This document shows, piece after piece, positions 32,885 to 40,872 of a DNA stretch of 51,777 nt; the stretch's first letter is position 1, and every line of letters begins with the position of its first letter. The DNA comes from an uncultured Clostridia bacterium. Lineage in GTDB: Bacteria > Bacillota > Clostridia > Christensenellales > Borkfalkiaceae. Below the pieces are notes generated by a model that was given only the letters and a program-made list of their open reading frames with translations, did not search any database and was not told the DNA's origin. A program made the position numbers and the translations under genes. The stretch is taken from assembly GCA_959605945.1 (NCBI GenBank), contig CAUHGY010000003.1:1-51777 (forward strand). Reading direction: 5' to 3'.

Positions 32885-33721
32885 ATGAAGATCATAGAAA
32901 ACGCAACGTTTGACGAAGAACGGGCTCTTTACGGAAGCCGCGGCGTGCTTGTCAGAAACTGCCGTTTCGACGGGCCGGCCGACGGCGAGAGCGCGTTCAA
33001 GGAAAGTTCGGATATTGCCGCGGAAAACTGTTTTTTCAATCTGCGTTATCCTTTTTGGCATGATAAAAATCTTTCTGTCAGCTCTTCGGGGATGACGGAT
33101 AAATGCCGCGCGGCGCTGTGGTATTCGGAAAACATAAAAATAACGGACACTAAACTGCACGGAATAAAAGCTCTGCGCGAGTGCAGAAAGGCGAGATTGG
33201 AACGGTGCGATATCGTTTCGCCCGAGTTCGGCTGGTCATCAGAGGAGGTTTATTTACAGGACTGTACGGCGGAAAGCGAATATTTCTTTTTGCGGGGAAA
33301 AGACCTTGTCTTCCGCAACGTGGTTTTTAAAGGCAAATATTCTTTTCAGTATATTGAAAATTCCGTCTTTGAAAACTGCCGTTTTGAAACCAAGGATGCA
33401 TTCTGGCACTGCAAAAACGTTACGGTTAAAGACAGCGTTGTCAACGGCGAATATCTTGCATGGTACTCTGACGGGCTTACGTTCGCCAACTGTAAAATCA
33501 CGGGCACGCAGCCGTTGTGTTATTGTAAGAATCTGAAACTGACAGACTGCGAAATGAATGATGCCGATCTGTGTTTTGAAAAATCTGAAGTTCAGGCAAC
33601 TGTTACGACACCCGTCGTCAGCATAAAAAACCCTGCGGCGGGGACGATCAAAGTTATTTCGGTCGGGCGGGTTATCCGTGACGATCCGGATTCAAAAGCG
33701 ATTATAGTTACAGGCAGATAA
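32885..33721 (+). CDS. DUF3737 right-handed beta-helix protein
   Basis: The 278-residue product is a tandem array of short strand repeats (motifs such as NCRFDG, NCFFNLRYPFWHDKN, NCRFETKDAFWHCKN, NCKITGTQPLCYCKN), i.e. a right-handed beta-helix typical of DUF3737. Start is ATG 32885; the longer frame from 32840 overlaps the dehydrogenase. Function is unknown for the family, though it often lies beside alcohol dehydrogenases and flavodoxins. No signal peptide, so cytoplasmic. Confidence 0.88.
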   Translation: MKIIENATFDEERALYGSRGVLVRNCRFDGPADGESAFKESSDIAAENCFFNLRYPFWHDKNLSVSSSGMTDKCRAALWYSENIKITDTKLHGIKALRECRKARLERCDIVSPEFGWSSEEVYLQDCTAESEYFFLRGKDLVFRNVVFKGKYSFQYIENSVFENCRFETKDAFWHCKNVTVKDSVVNGEYLAWYSDGLTFANCKITGTQPLCYCKNLKLTDCEMNDADLCFEKSEVQATVTTPVVSIKNPAAGTIKVISVGRVIRDDPDSKAIIVTGR

Positions 33722-33747
33722 AAATTAATCATACGGAGAGAGATGAA

Positions 33748-34284
33748 ATGAAAAAGGTTTTGATAATAACAAGCAGCCTGCGGGCGAACAGCAATTCCGA
33801 CATATTGGCATCGGAGTTTTGCAACGGCGCCAGGCTGGCAGGCAACGAAGTTGAAATAATATCGTTAAAGGGTAAGAAAATTGCTTTTTGCAGGGGCTGC
33901 ATGGCGTGTCAGAAGACGCATAAATGCGCAATACGCGATGACGCGTGCGAAATAGCGGAAAAAATCAAGGAAGCCGATGTTTTGGCATTCGCCACTCCGG
34001 TATATTATTACGGAATAGCGGGGCAGCTTAAAACTCTGCTCGACCGCTGCAACCCGTTGTTCGGATCGGATTACAGGTTCCGGGATGTTTATCTTCTGGC
34101 GACTGCCGCCGATGATGAATCAAGCGCCGTCGAAGGATCGGTCAAAGGCATTCAGGGCTGGGTAGACTGTTTTGAAAAAGCGAAATATCGCGGTACTGTT
34201 TTTTGCGGCGGCGTGGACGCTCCGGGAGAAATTATCGGCAACGCGGCGCTGCAAAAAGCCCGTGATACCGGCAGGTCGGCGTGA
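33748..34284 (+). CDS. Flavodoxin-fold NAD(P)H oxidoreductase
   Basis: The 178-residue product has the FMN loop ITSSLRANSNSDILASEF, a CRGCMACQKTHKCAI segment with four Cys, and ATPVYYYGIAGQLK. It is a paralogue of the 31089 gene with the same Cys-rich loop. GGAGAG precedes the ATG. It continues the redox cluster; substrate unknown. Confidence 0.9.
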   Translation: MKKVLIITSSLRANSNSDILASEFCNGARLAGNEVEIISLKGKKIAFCRGCMACQKTHKCAIRDDACEIAEKIKEADVLAFATPVYYYGIAGQLKTLLDRCNPLFGSDYRFRDVYLLATAADDESSAVEGSVKGIQGWVDCFEKAKYRGTVFCGGVDAPGEIIGNAALQKARDTGRSA

Positions 34285-34442
34285 ATGCAAAAGCGGATTT
34301 TTATAATATGCGCTGAGCAGTTATGCATGCAGCCGTTCTGCCGCAGCCGGCAATAAAACGGGCGGTAATTATAACTGTGCGCGGAGCAAGAATAATCCGC
34401 GGATAAACCTTTTTTGCGCTTTGCGGTTTTTAAGGAGCGTAT

Positions 34443-35006
34443 ATGAAAAATTCAGCGAAAATATTATTGATTTATATAATTGTATGTTGTTTTTTTCTTT
34501 CGGCGGCTTGCGCCTCTTCAAAAAACTTATCTGACGGCGAAACGGGAGGAGAAAACGATATGGCGGTAATTTATGTGACTGCAGGCGACAGTACGGAGAA
34601 GATGTTATTGGCGGACACTCCTGCCGCGGCAGAACTGACTAAGAGACTCGAAAACGGCGACGTTGCCGTACAGGTGAACGATTACGGCGGGTTTGAAAAG
34701 GTAGGAAGTCTCGGTTTTTCTCTGGAGCAAAGCGATTCTCGTCTCACTGCGGAATCAGGGGATGTTATGCTTTATCTCGGCAGCCGGATCGTATTTTTCT
34801 ACGGCAGCAACAGCTATTCTTATACGCGGCTCGGCCGCATGGAAAATCTGTCTCCGCAGCAGTTACGCGAATTTTTATGCGCCGGAGAAGGCGAGATGCA
34901 GATCGTTCTTTCTTTGCAGCAGCCCCGAAACCGAAATAATAAAATAACCGTCTCGACAGGCTCAGACGGTGAGCGGCAGATTTTATCATGCGGGAGAAAT
35001 TTATAA
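34443..35006 (+). CDS. Lipoprotein with cyclophilin-like domain
   Basis: The 187-residue product has a lipoprotein signal ending LSAAC (Cys near 23), then a 110-residue cyclophilin-like (PF18050-type) domain: AVIYVTAGDSTEKMLLADT, a VNDYGGFEKVGSLGFSL segment and YLGSRIVFFYGSN with SYTRLGRM. These domains are often found with flavodoxin and are not proven prolyl isomerases. AAGGAG precedes the ATG. It is outward-facing, next to the surface flavodoxin-AKR protein, with which it may interact. Confidence 0.8.
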   Translation: MKNSAKILLIYIIVCCFFLSAACASSKNLSDGETGGENDMAVIYVTAGDSTEKMLLADTPAAAELTKRLENGDVAVQVNDYGGFEKVGSLGFSLEQSDSRLTAESGDVMLYLGSRIVFFYGSNSYSYTRLGRMENLSPQQLREFLCAGEGEMQIVLSLQQPRNRNNKITVSTGSDGERQILSCGRNL

Positions 35007-35238
35007 AAAAGTACAGATCGCCGTTATGAAAACGACGCACGATAAAAAACTTGCCGAAAAATATGCCGCCAACGTTCCGACGTGCTGTTCTGTCATGAAA
35101 CAAGGGCATGTATTCTGCGCATGCAGAGCAAAGCCCGAAGGCTTTTGCGATACGGCATGGAGACGTATTTTATCATTATGTTTTGCTCTTGCAAACGGCG
35201 GCGGGAAAAAGGTTCGTTTATTCGGCGATCGTATATAA
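34969..35238 (+). pseudogene. TIGR04076-like small protein, probably degraded
   Basis: An open frame of about 70-89 residues contains VQIAVMKTTHDKKLAEKY, QGHVFCACRAKPEGFCD and AWRRILSLCFALANGG, the pattern of TIGR04076 small proteins. It lacks a normal start: the only in-frame candidates are a GTG at 34969 (inside the preceding gene, no ribosome site) and an ATG at 35026 that would cut the first strand. The C-terminus is also shorter than usual and ends GDRI. It is either a remnant or a poorly translated gene. Confidence 0.5.
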
Positions 35239-35327
35239 ACTCCCAAATCCGCTATAAGCAGTTGCAACGACGGACTGCGTCCCGTATTTTTGTCGGAAGC
35301 TGCCGATGAGGAGGTTGAAAAAGACGT

Positions 35328-36800
35328 ATGAAAAAATATTTTGCGCTTGTTCTTTCTTTGTTGTTGATACTTATGGGAATAGCAGCCTGCGCGGATACAG
35401 GTCAGGATAACAGCAATAACAACAATAACGGCGGGGGCACGCGTCCGCCCGTTGCAGCGGCAGGCAATGTTTTGATCGCATATTTTTCCTGCACGGGAAC
35501 GACGGAAGGAGTAGCGGAAATCATTGCCGACGAAGCAAGCGGAGTACTCTGTGAAATCATACCCGAAGATCCCTACACCGAAGAAGATTTGGACTATTAC
35601 AGCGGCGGCAGAGCCGATCAGGAGCAGGCCGATCCGAATGCCCGTCCCGAAATTGCAAATACCGTCGAAAATATGGCGGACTACGACATCATTTTCCTCG
35701 GCTATCCCATCTGGCACGGGCGGGCCCCCAAAATTATTTATACATTTTTGGAAAGTTATGATTTTTCGGGTAAGACGATTATTCCGTTCTGCACGTCGGG
35801 CAGCAGCGGCATCGGCGGCAGCGAAGGAGATTTGCACGCTCTTGCAGATGATGCCGAATGGTTGGAAGGCGAACGTTTTTCGGGCAGCGAAAACGCACAA
35901 GCAATACAAGAATGGTTGGAGAAATTGGATTTGAATACTGTAAACGATGTATCGTCTTTTGATTTAGAGAGCGGAGAAAACGGCCGCGCGCCGACCGTTA
36001 CTTTGAGCAGCGGCTATGAAATGCCGATTTTGGGGCTCGGCACATATTCTCTGCACGGAGATACCTGCAAAAATTCCGTCAGGGCGGCTTTGGAGAGCGG
36101 CGTGCGCTTAATTGACACCGCCTCGGCATATGGCAACGAAGAAGAAATAGGCGAAGCAATACGCGAAGCGATTGACGACGGAATTATTGAGCGTGAAGAT
36201 GTATTTGTGATAACAAAAATTTATCCGGGCAGTGAAATGGCGAACCCCGAACGCTCCATTCAGGAGTGTCTGGACAGATTGAATATCGGCTACGTCGATA
36301 TGATGCTTTTGCACCATCCCGATGCGAACGACGTAAAAGCCTATAAAGCAATGGAGAAGTTTGTTGAAGGCGGACAGATACGTTCTCTCGGTCTGTCGAA
36401 TTGGTATATCGAAGAGATCGACGGCTTCATTGCGCAGGTGGATATTATGCCCGCACTCGTGCAGAACGAAATCCATATCTATTATCAGGAGCAGGAGGTC
36501 GTGCCGTACATGCACGATTTGGGCATCGTTATGCAGGCGTGGTATCCGTTCGGCGGCAGAGGACATACAAGCGAGATTTTGAACGATCCCACGATTGTTG
36601 AAATAGCCGAAGCGCACGACCGCACGGCGGCGCAAGTGATCTTGCGTTGGCATTTGCAGCGCGGCGTCGTCGCTATTCCCGGATCTTCCGATCCCGATCA
36701 TATCCTTGAAAATATTTCCGTCTTTGATTTTTCGCTGACCGAGGAAGAGATGGAAAGAATTGCAGCTCTCGACAGAAACGAAAAACACGATTGGTATTAA
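35328..36800 (+). CDS. Surface lipoprotein fusing flavodoxin to an aldo/keto reductase
   Basis: The 490-residue product has a lipoprotein signal (lipobox IAAC, Cys21), a low-complexity linker rich in Asn, Gly and Pro (22-45), a flavodoxin domain (46-205; LIAYFSCTGTTEGVAE, IIFLGYPIWHGRAP, IIPFCTSGSSGIGGS) and an aldo/keto reductase domain (about 222-490) with the full tetrad Asp263, Tyr268, Lys297 and His329. Reductases of this family use NADPH, which is not available outside the cell, so either the flavodoxin feeds electrons or the protein faces inward in an unusual way. It closes the redox island. GGAGG-like AGGAGG precedes the ATG. Confidence 0.88.
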   Translation: MKKYFALVLSLLLILMGIAACADTGQDNSNNNNNGGGTRPPVAAAGNVLIAYFSCTGTTEGVAEIIADEASGVLCEIIPEDPYTEEDLDYYSGGRADQEQADPNARPEIANTVENMADYDIIFLGYPIWHGRAPKIIYTFLESYDFSGKTIIPFCTSGSSGIGGSEGDLHALADDAEWLEGERFSGSENAQAIQEWLEKLDLNTVNDVSSFDLESGENGRAPTVTLSSGYEMPILGLGTYSLHGDTCKNSVRAALESGVRLIDTASAYGNEEEIGEAIREAIDDGIIEREDVFVITKIYPGSEMANPERSIQECLDRLNIGYVDMMLLHHPDANDVKAYKAMEKFVEGGQIRSLGLSNWYIEEIDGFIAQVDIMPALVQNEIHIYYQEQEVVPYMHDLGIVMQAWYPFGGRGHTSEILNDPTIVEIAEAHDRTAAQVILRWHLQRGVVAIPGSSDPDHILENISVFDFSLTEEEMERIAALDRNEKHDWY

Positions 36801-37158
36801 ATTCGTACTTTAATGAGTTATCCGACAGAGAAAAGCCCCCGGCGTTGATGAACGCCGGGGTCGAAAAAATTTTGCATTGCCAAACCACAGGATTCAATTG
36901 AATTAAATCTTATCGGCCGTTGCGTTTATAATTACAATTCATTACAGTTTTTCTTCTGTTCCGAAGGGAAACGGAAAGACCGGCCGCTACGCCGCTTACG
37001 GTATTCGCGGGAAATATTGCGGCTGCGCGTCAGGGCAAAGAAACCGTGTGTAAGCAACAGAAACGTTTTTTTAAACAGACCTTGCAGACGCATTCGGCGG
37101 TATTTTGTTGACTTTATGTCGTAGCAGTGGTAAAATTCTAAAAAAGGAGGAACGGGAT
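36801..37158. other. Intergenic region with hairpin and epimerase promoter
   Basis: These 358 bases hold a 10-bp GC hairpin CCCCGGCGTT (36837-36846) with AACGCCGGGG (36851-36860), which probably terminates the flavodoxin-AKR gene though no T-run follows, and the promoter of the next gene. A minus-strand open frame at 36932-37171 has no ribosome site and overlaps that promoter. Confidence 0.55.
37108..37136 (+). promoter_or_regulatory. Promoter of the aldose epimerase gene
   Basis: TTGACT (37108-37113) and TAAAAT (37131-37136) have a 17-bp spacer; the leader is only about 15 nt and carries AAAGGAGG. Confidence 0.7.
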
Positions 37159-38040
37159 ATGATTTATACAATCGAAAACGAGAAATTGCGCGTCGATATA
37201 AACGACGTCGGCGCCGAAGTGTTTTCCGTTTACGGGAAAAATAGCGGAACGGAATATTTATGGCAGGGTGACCCGGAATTCTGGGCCGGCAGAGCGTACG
37301 TACTGTTTCCGATATGCGGCAGACTTTGGGACGGCAAATATACGTATAAAGGCAGAGAATATTTCATGAATCTTCACGGATTCGCGAGAAAATCCGTTTA
37401 CCGCGCGGTTTCCGAAAGCAAGGATAAAATAGTTTTCGGGTTGCATGAAAGCGAGGAGAGCTTAAAACAATATCCGTTTCCGTTTTCGGTAGAGATAACT
37501 TATTATCTTGAAGGCGCAGCGCTGAAAATGCGTATCAATGTCAAAAACACCGGAAAAGACATCCTTCCGTTCTCGGTAGGCGGGCATCCGGGCTTTAACG
37601 TTCCGCTTGACAAAGGACTTGAATTCGGAGATTACTATCTGGAATTTTCTAAGCCCTGTTTTCCCGAGCGTTACGCGTTTAGCGAAAGATGTTTCATCAC
37701 GGGCGAAATGCTGCCGTATAAACTTGAAAACGACAGAATTTTAAGGCTCGAACATTCGCTTTTCGACAATGACGCTATATTTCTTTCGGGGACAGACGAC
37801 TGCGTGACTTTAAAATCCGATAAAGGCGATAAGTTCGTAAAAGTTTCATTTAAAAACATGACTGCGGTCGGATTCTGGCATACGCCGAAGAAAGCCGCGC
37901 CATTTGTGTGCATAGAACCTTGGCACGGGATGGCTGCTTGCGACGGAAAAGTTGACGATTTTGAAAGCAAAGAAGGCTTTATCCGTCTTGAAAGCGGCAA
38001 GGAATATATATCTTCGATAGATATAGAAGTCAGCGAATAA
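37159..38040 (+). CDS. Aldose 1-epimerase family protein (LacX-like)
   Basis: The 293-residue beta-sandwich enzyme starts at ATG 37159 behind AAAGGAGG. It shows the galactose-mutarotase-like pattern MIYTIENEKLRVDINDVGAE, then SGTEYLWQGDPEFWAGRAYV, LFPICGRLWDGKY and NLHGFARK (catalytic His), and a WHGMAACDG segment near the end. It should interconvert alpha and beta anomers of free hexoses, with LacX-type members acting in disaccharide use. Single-gene unit. Confidence 0.93.
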   Translation: MIYTIENEKLRVDINDVGAEVFSVYGKNSGTEYLWQGDPEFWAGRAYVLFPICGRLWDGKYTYKGREYFMNLHGFARKSVYRAVSESKDKIVFGLHESEESLKQYPFPFSVEITYYLEGAALKMRINVKNTGKDILPFSVGGHPGFNVPLDKGLEFGDYYLEFSKPCFPERYAFSERCFITGEMLPYKLENDRILRLEHSLFDNDAIFLSGTDDCVTLKSDKGDKFVKVSFKNMTAVGFWHTPKKAAPFVCIEPWHGMAACDGKVDDFESKEGFIRLESGKEYISSIDIEVSE

Positions 38041-38111
38041 CATGTCGGGCGGCACTGTTTGCGGGTGCCGAGCGGAAAAAAGCGGTTTTGCCGCGTTTAA
38101 ACGATTAAATT

Positions 38112-38154
38112 AAAACACCGTTCCCGCCGATAAAATCGGCGGGAACGGTGTTTT
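38112..38154. terminator. 19-bp bidirectional terminator
   Basis: AAAACACCGTTCCCGCCGA (38112-38130) pairs perfectly with its complement (38136-38154) between convergent genes, with T-runs on both sides. The remainder up to 38294 shows only scattered GC palindromes. Confidence 0.9.
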
Positions 38155-38294
38155 AAGCCGCGTTGGAGAAAACAGTTAAAAATGCTGCCGAAAATTTTAA
38201 TTGCGAATTTTTTCCGAATAACTCAAAATCGGCGGCAGCGCAGCTGCAGGACAGGGTGTTCCCGTTAAAAAGTCCGCTGATGTATTAAATTTCT

Positions 38295-39170
38295 TTACGG
38301 TCTGTAAACTCTGAAAGTATCGGATACGATTTTCACTTCGAAGGGAATGTTTTCGTACAGTTCGCCGTCGACGTTTACGGTGTACGGCGGGACGGCGTCT
38401 ATTTTTACCGAATCCATGGTTTCGTGCACAAGCTGTTTTACTTTCATAGTTCTGCCCGTTTTAAGTTTTAAAAAGGCGGGAATGATTCCGGATTTTTTCA
38501 TTTCCCGTATGGCTACAAAGTCTAATTTCCCGTCGGTCGGGTTGGCGACAGGGCAAATTTTCAGTCCGCCGCCGTATCTGTATCCGTTGGCTATGCATGC
38601 CATGAACGAGCGGTACTTTTCGCGTCTGCCGTTTATAGTCGCGTCAAACTCGACGTAGTCGAAATTTTTCAGTGCCTGTATCAGGCAGCGGGTATAACCG
38701 AATTTGGTTTTCTTTTTCAGATGTTCATAGCGTTTTAAAACGTCTACATCTATGCCCATACCGATGATGTTCAGCCCGCGAACAGACGGCATCTGCATAT
38801 AATCGGTATATTTGGGCGTGCCGTCGATAATAATTTTCAATGCCGCCAACGGATCCGCGGGAATATTGAGCGCAGAAGCAAAGTCATTGCCGGTGCCGCA
38901 GCGTATGATGCCGAGAGCCACTTTATCGAAGTTAGAAAAACCGTTTATCACTTCATGCAGCGTGCCGTCGCCGCCGATAACCACGATGTCGGTTGCTCCG
39001 TTTTTGATAAGTTCATCCGTAATGCCGGTAGCGGAGCGGGCGCCTTTCGTTTTATGGACGGCATAATCTATCTTTTTGTTTTTCAGATAATTTTCAACTT
39101 TGTTCAAAGTTTTTTGCATCTTTCGCCCGTTGTGTCCGCCGGCGAAAGGGTTAACAATAAAATCCAGCAT
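38295..39170 (-). CDS. Diacylglycerol/lipid kinase family protein
   Basis: The 291-residue product starts at ATG 39170 behind AAAGGA; longer frames to 39254 are rejected. The NAD-kinase-like catalytic domain has IVNPFAGG at the start, the diagnostic GGDGTLHEVINGF, and GTGNDFA; the C-terminal beta-sandwich domain follows. By family (DgkB/YegS) it phosphorylates diacylglycerol or another lipid, recycling it for phospholipid synthesis, which would complement the glycolipid genes upstream. Monocistronic. Confidence 0.92.
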   Translation of the reverse strand: MLDFIVNPFAGGHNGRKMQKTLNKVENYLKNKKIDYAVHKTKGARSATGITDELIKNGATDIVVIGGDGTLHEVINGFSNFDKVALGIIRCGTGNDFASALNIPADPLAALKIIIDGTPKYTDYMQMPSVRGLNIIGMGIDVDVLKRYEHLKKKTKFGYTRCLIQALKNFDYVEFDATINGRREKYRSFMACIANGYRYGGGLKICPVANPTDGKLDFVAIREMKKSGIIPAFLKLKTGRTMKVKQLVHETMDSVKIDAVPPYTVNVDGELYENIPFEVKIVSDTFRVYRP

Positions 39171-39356
39171 GTTCATCCTTTGGGAAAAAATCGGTTTTTT
39201 TTCGGCGAAAAACGCCATAAAAATAAGTTTACTACAAATGCGTGAAAATTTCAAGTTTTAAGCGGCTATATTCACAAGTTATTTTTCTGCAGGGAGAATT
39301 TTCGGCGTATTTCTGAACTTTATGATAGAATTTTGCCGTTAACGAGCATGAAAAGT

Positions 39357-39384
39357 TTGACCGATGCGGATTTTATGGTACAAT
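39357..39384 (+). promoter_or_regulatory. Promoter of the CCA-adding enzyme gene
   Basis: TTGACC (39357-39362) and TACAAT (39379-39384) have a 16-bp spacer. Confidence 0.65.
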
Positions 39385-39429
39385 ATATAAGCATATACCG
39401 CGATTTTTTAAAACAGGGAGGAGAGTAAA

Positions 39430-40803
39430 ATTTATTTAGCGGAAAGAATAAAAAAGCTGGCAGACATACTCGAAAAACCGCTTTACTGCGTGGGAGGATA
39501 CGTCAGGAACTTTCTGATCGACGGAAGTTTGTCGCAGGATGTGGATCTTGCCGCGGCAATCCCCGCCGAAAATCTGGCGGCGGCTGCGGTAGGGGTCGGT
39601 TTTAACGTGTGCGGCATTTATAAACGCACGGGCACTGTGGTTGTTGAAGATGAGAAAACGCGCTGTGAATATACGGCGTTCAGGTCAGACAGTTACGGCA
39701 GCGGCGGCGCGCATACGCCTGAGAGCGTATCTTTTACAGACGATATTTTAAAAGACGCTCTGCGCCGCGATTTTAAATGCAATGCGGTTTATTACGATAT
39801 AAAAAACGAGGCGTTTGTCGACGTTGTCGGCGGCATGGCGGACATAAAAAACAAGCGGCTTGATACGGTTAAGGATCCGCGCGCGGTTTTTTCGCACGAC
39901 GGACTTCGCCTCATGCGTCTTGCCCGTTTTGCCGCCGAACTGGGGTTTTCGCCGTCGCCTGAAACCGTTGCGGGGGCCGGGGAATATGCGGCGAATATAT
40001 CGGATATAGCGCCCGAACGCATATTCGACGAACTTAAAAAAATTCTCGCCGCCGACGGCAAATATGCTTTTTCGGATAAACGCGGACATTATAAAGCGTT
40101 GAAAATACTTGACGCAACAGGCGTTCTGGATCTCGTTTTGCCCGAGCTTACGGCGGGAAGATATATGTCTCAGCCCGAAAAATATCACGATCACGACGTG
40201 CTCGAACATTCTCTCCGAACCGTGCTTTATGCGCCGCAAAGCGTACGGCTTGCCGCACTGCTGCACGACGTAGGTAAACCCGCGGCGTTCGCCGCAAGCG
40301 GCAGATTTATCGGACATGAAATTTTCGGCAAAGAGATTTGCGAAAATATTTTGCGGCGCCTGAAGGCGCCGACGCGCACGGTAAACGAAACTGCGCGGCT
40401 GGTGGCCCTGCATATGAAAGATCTCGACTGCCGGACGAGGGAGAAAAAGGTAAGGCGGCTTATCGCAGCAAATGCGGATATATTCGAAAAACTGATGTTT
40501 TTAAAACAAGCGGATTTTTCGGCGTGTAAAGACAGCACGGAAAAATCTCCCGTCGTTGAAAAGTGGCAAAAGATTTTCAGCCGCATGAAGACCGACGGAA
40601 CGCCGTTTTCTTTAAAAGATCTGAAAATTTCCGCCGCAGACCTTATTTCTCTCGGCTATAAAGGGAAAGATTTAGGTAAAGAGCTTGAAAAACTTTTTGA
40701 CGAGGCGGTTGTAGAACCTGCTTTGAATTGCCGCGAAACTCTTTACAGGCAGGCTCTTAGCGATAAGGAAAAGCCTTGCGGCGCGTTGACAAACGACACC
40801 TGA
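39430..40803 (+). CDS. cca: CCA tRNA nucleotidyltransferase/poly(A) polymerase family, apparent ATT start
   Basis: The product (about 457 residues) adds or repairs the CCA end of tRNAs. The N-terminus reads IYLAERIKKLADILEK, then YCVGGYVRNFLIDGS and QDVDLA (nucleotidyltransferase metal site), RRDFKCNA, RLMRLARFAAELGF and an HD domain (YHDHDVLEHS, LLHDVGKP). No ATG, GTG or TTG precedes the conserved VGGYVRN at the family-normal distance; the first GTG (39490) lies inside it. A perfect GGAGG (39417-39421) sits 8 bp before an in-frame ATT at 39430 that matches the family N-terminus, so ATT is the most likely start. A sequencing error would be the alternative. Confidence 0.85.
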   Translation: MYLAERIKKLADILEKPLYCVGGYVRNFLIDGSLSQDVDLAAAIPAENLAAAAVGVGFNVCGIYKRTGTVVVEDEKTRCEYTAFRSDSYGSGGAHTPESVSFTDDILKDALRRDFKCNAVYYDIKNEAFVDVVGGMADIKNKRLDTVKDPRAVFSHDGLRLMRLARFAAELGFSPSPETVAGAGEYAANISDIAPERIFDELKKILAADGKYAFSDKRGHYKALKILDATGVLDLVLPELTAGRYMSQPEKYHDHDVLEHSLRTVLYAPQSVRLAALLHDVGKPAAFAASGRFIGHEIFGKEICENILRRLKAPTRTVNETARLVALHMKDLDCRTREKKVRRLIAANADIFEKLMFLKQADFSACKDSTEKSPVVEKWQKIFSRMKTDGTPFSLKDLKISAADLISLGYKGKDLGKELEKLFDEAVVEPALNCRETLYRQALSDKEKPCGALTNDT

Positions 40804-40814
40804 AAGCGTATAAT
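40786..40814 (+). promoter_or_regulatory. Promoter of the repeat protein, inside the end of cca
   Basis: TTGACA (40786-40791) and TATAAT (40809-40814) have a 17-bp spacer, a consensus promoter that overlaps the cca stop. Confidence 0.75.
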
Positions 40815-40872
40815 ATATAGGATAAATAAGAGTTGTATACGAAAAAATCAAAGGCGGTAACAGATAGCAAAA

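Noticed and set aside
36932..37171. Minus-strand ORF of 79 codons before the epimerase gene
   Set aside because: It overlaps a well-formed promoter and lacks a ribosome site.
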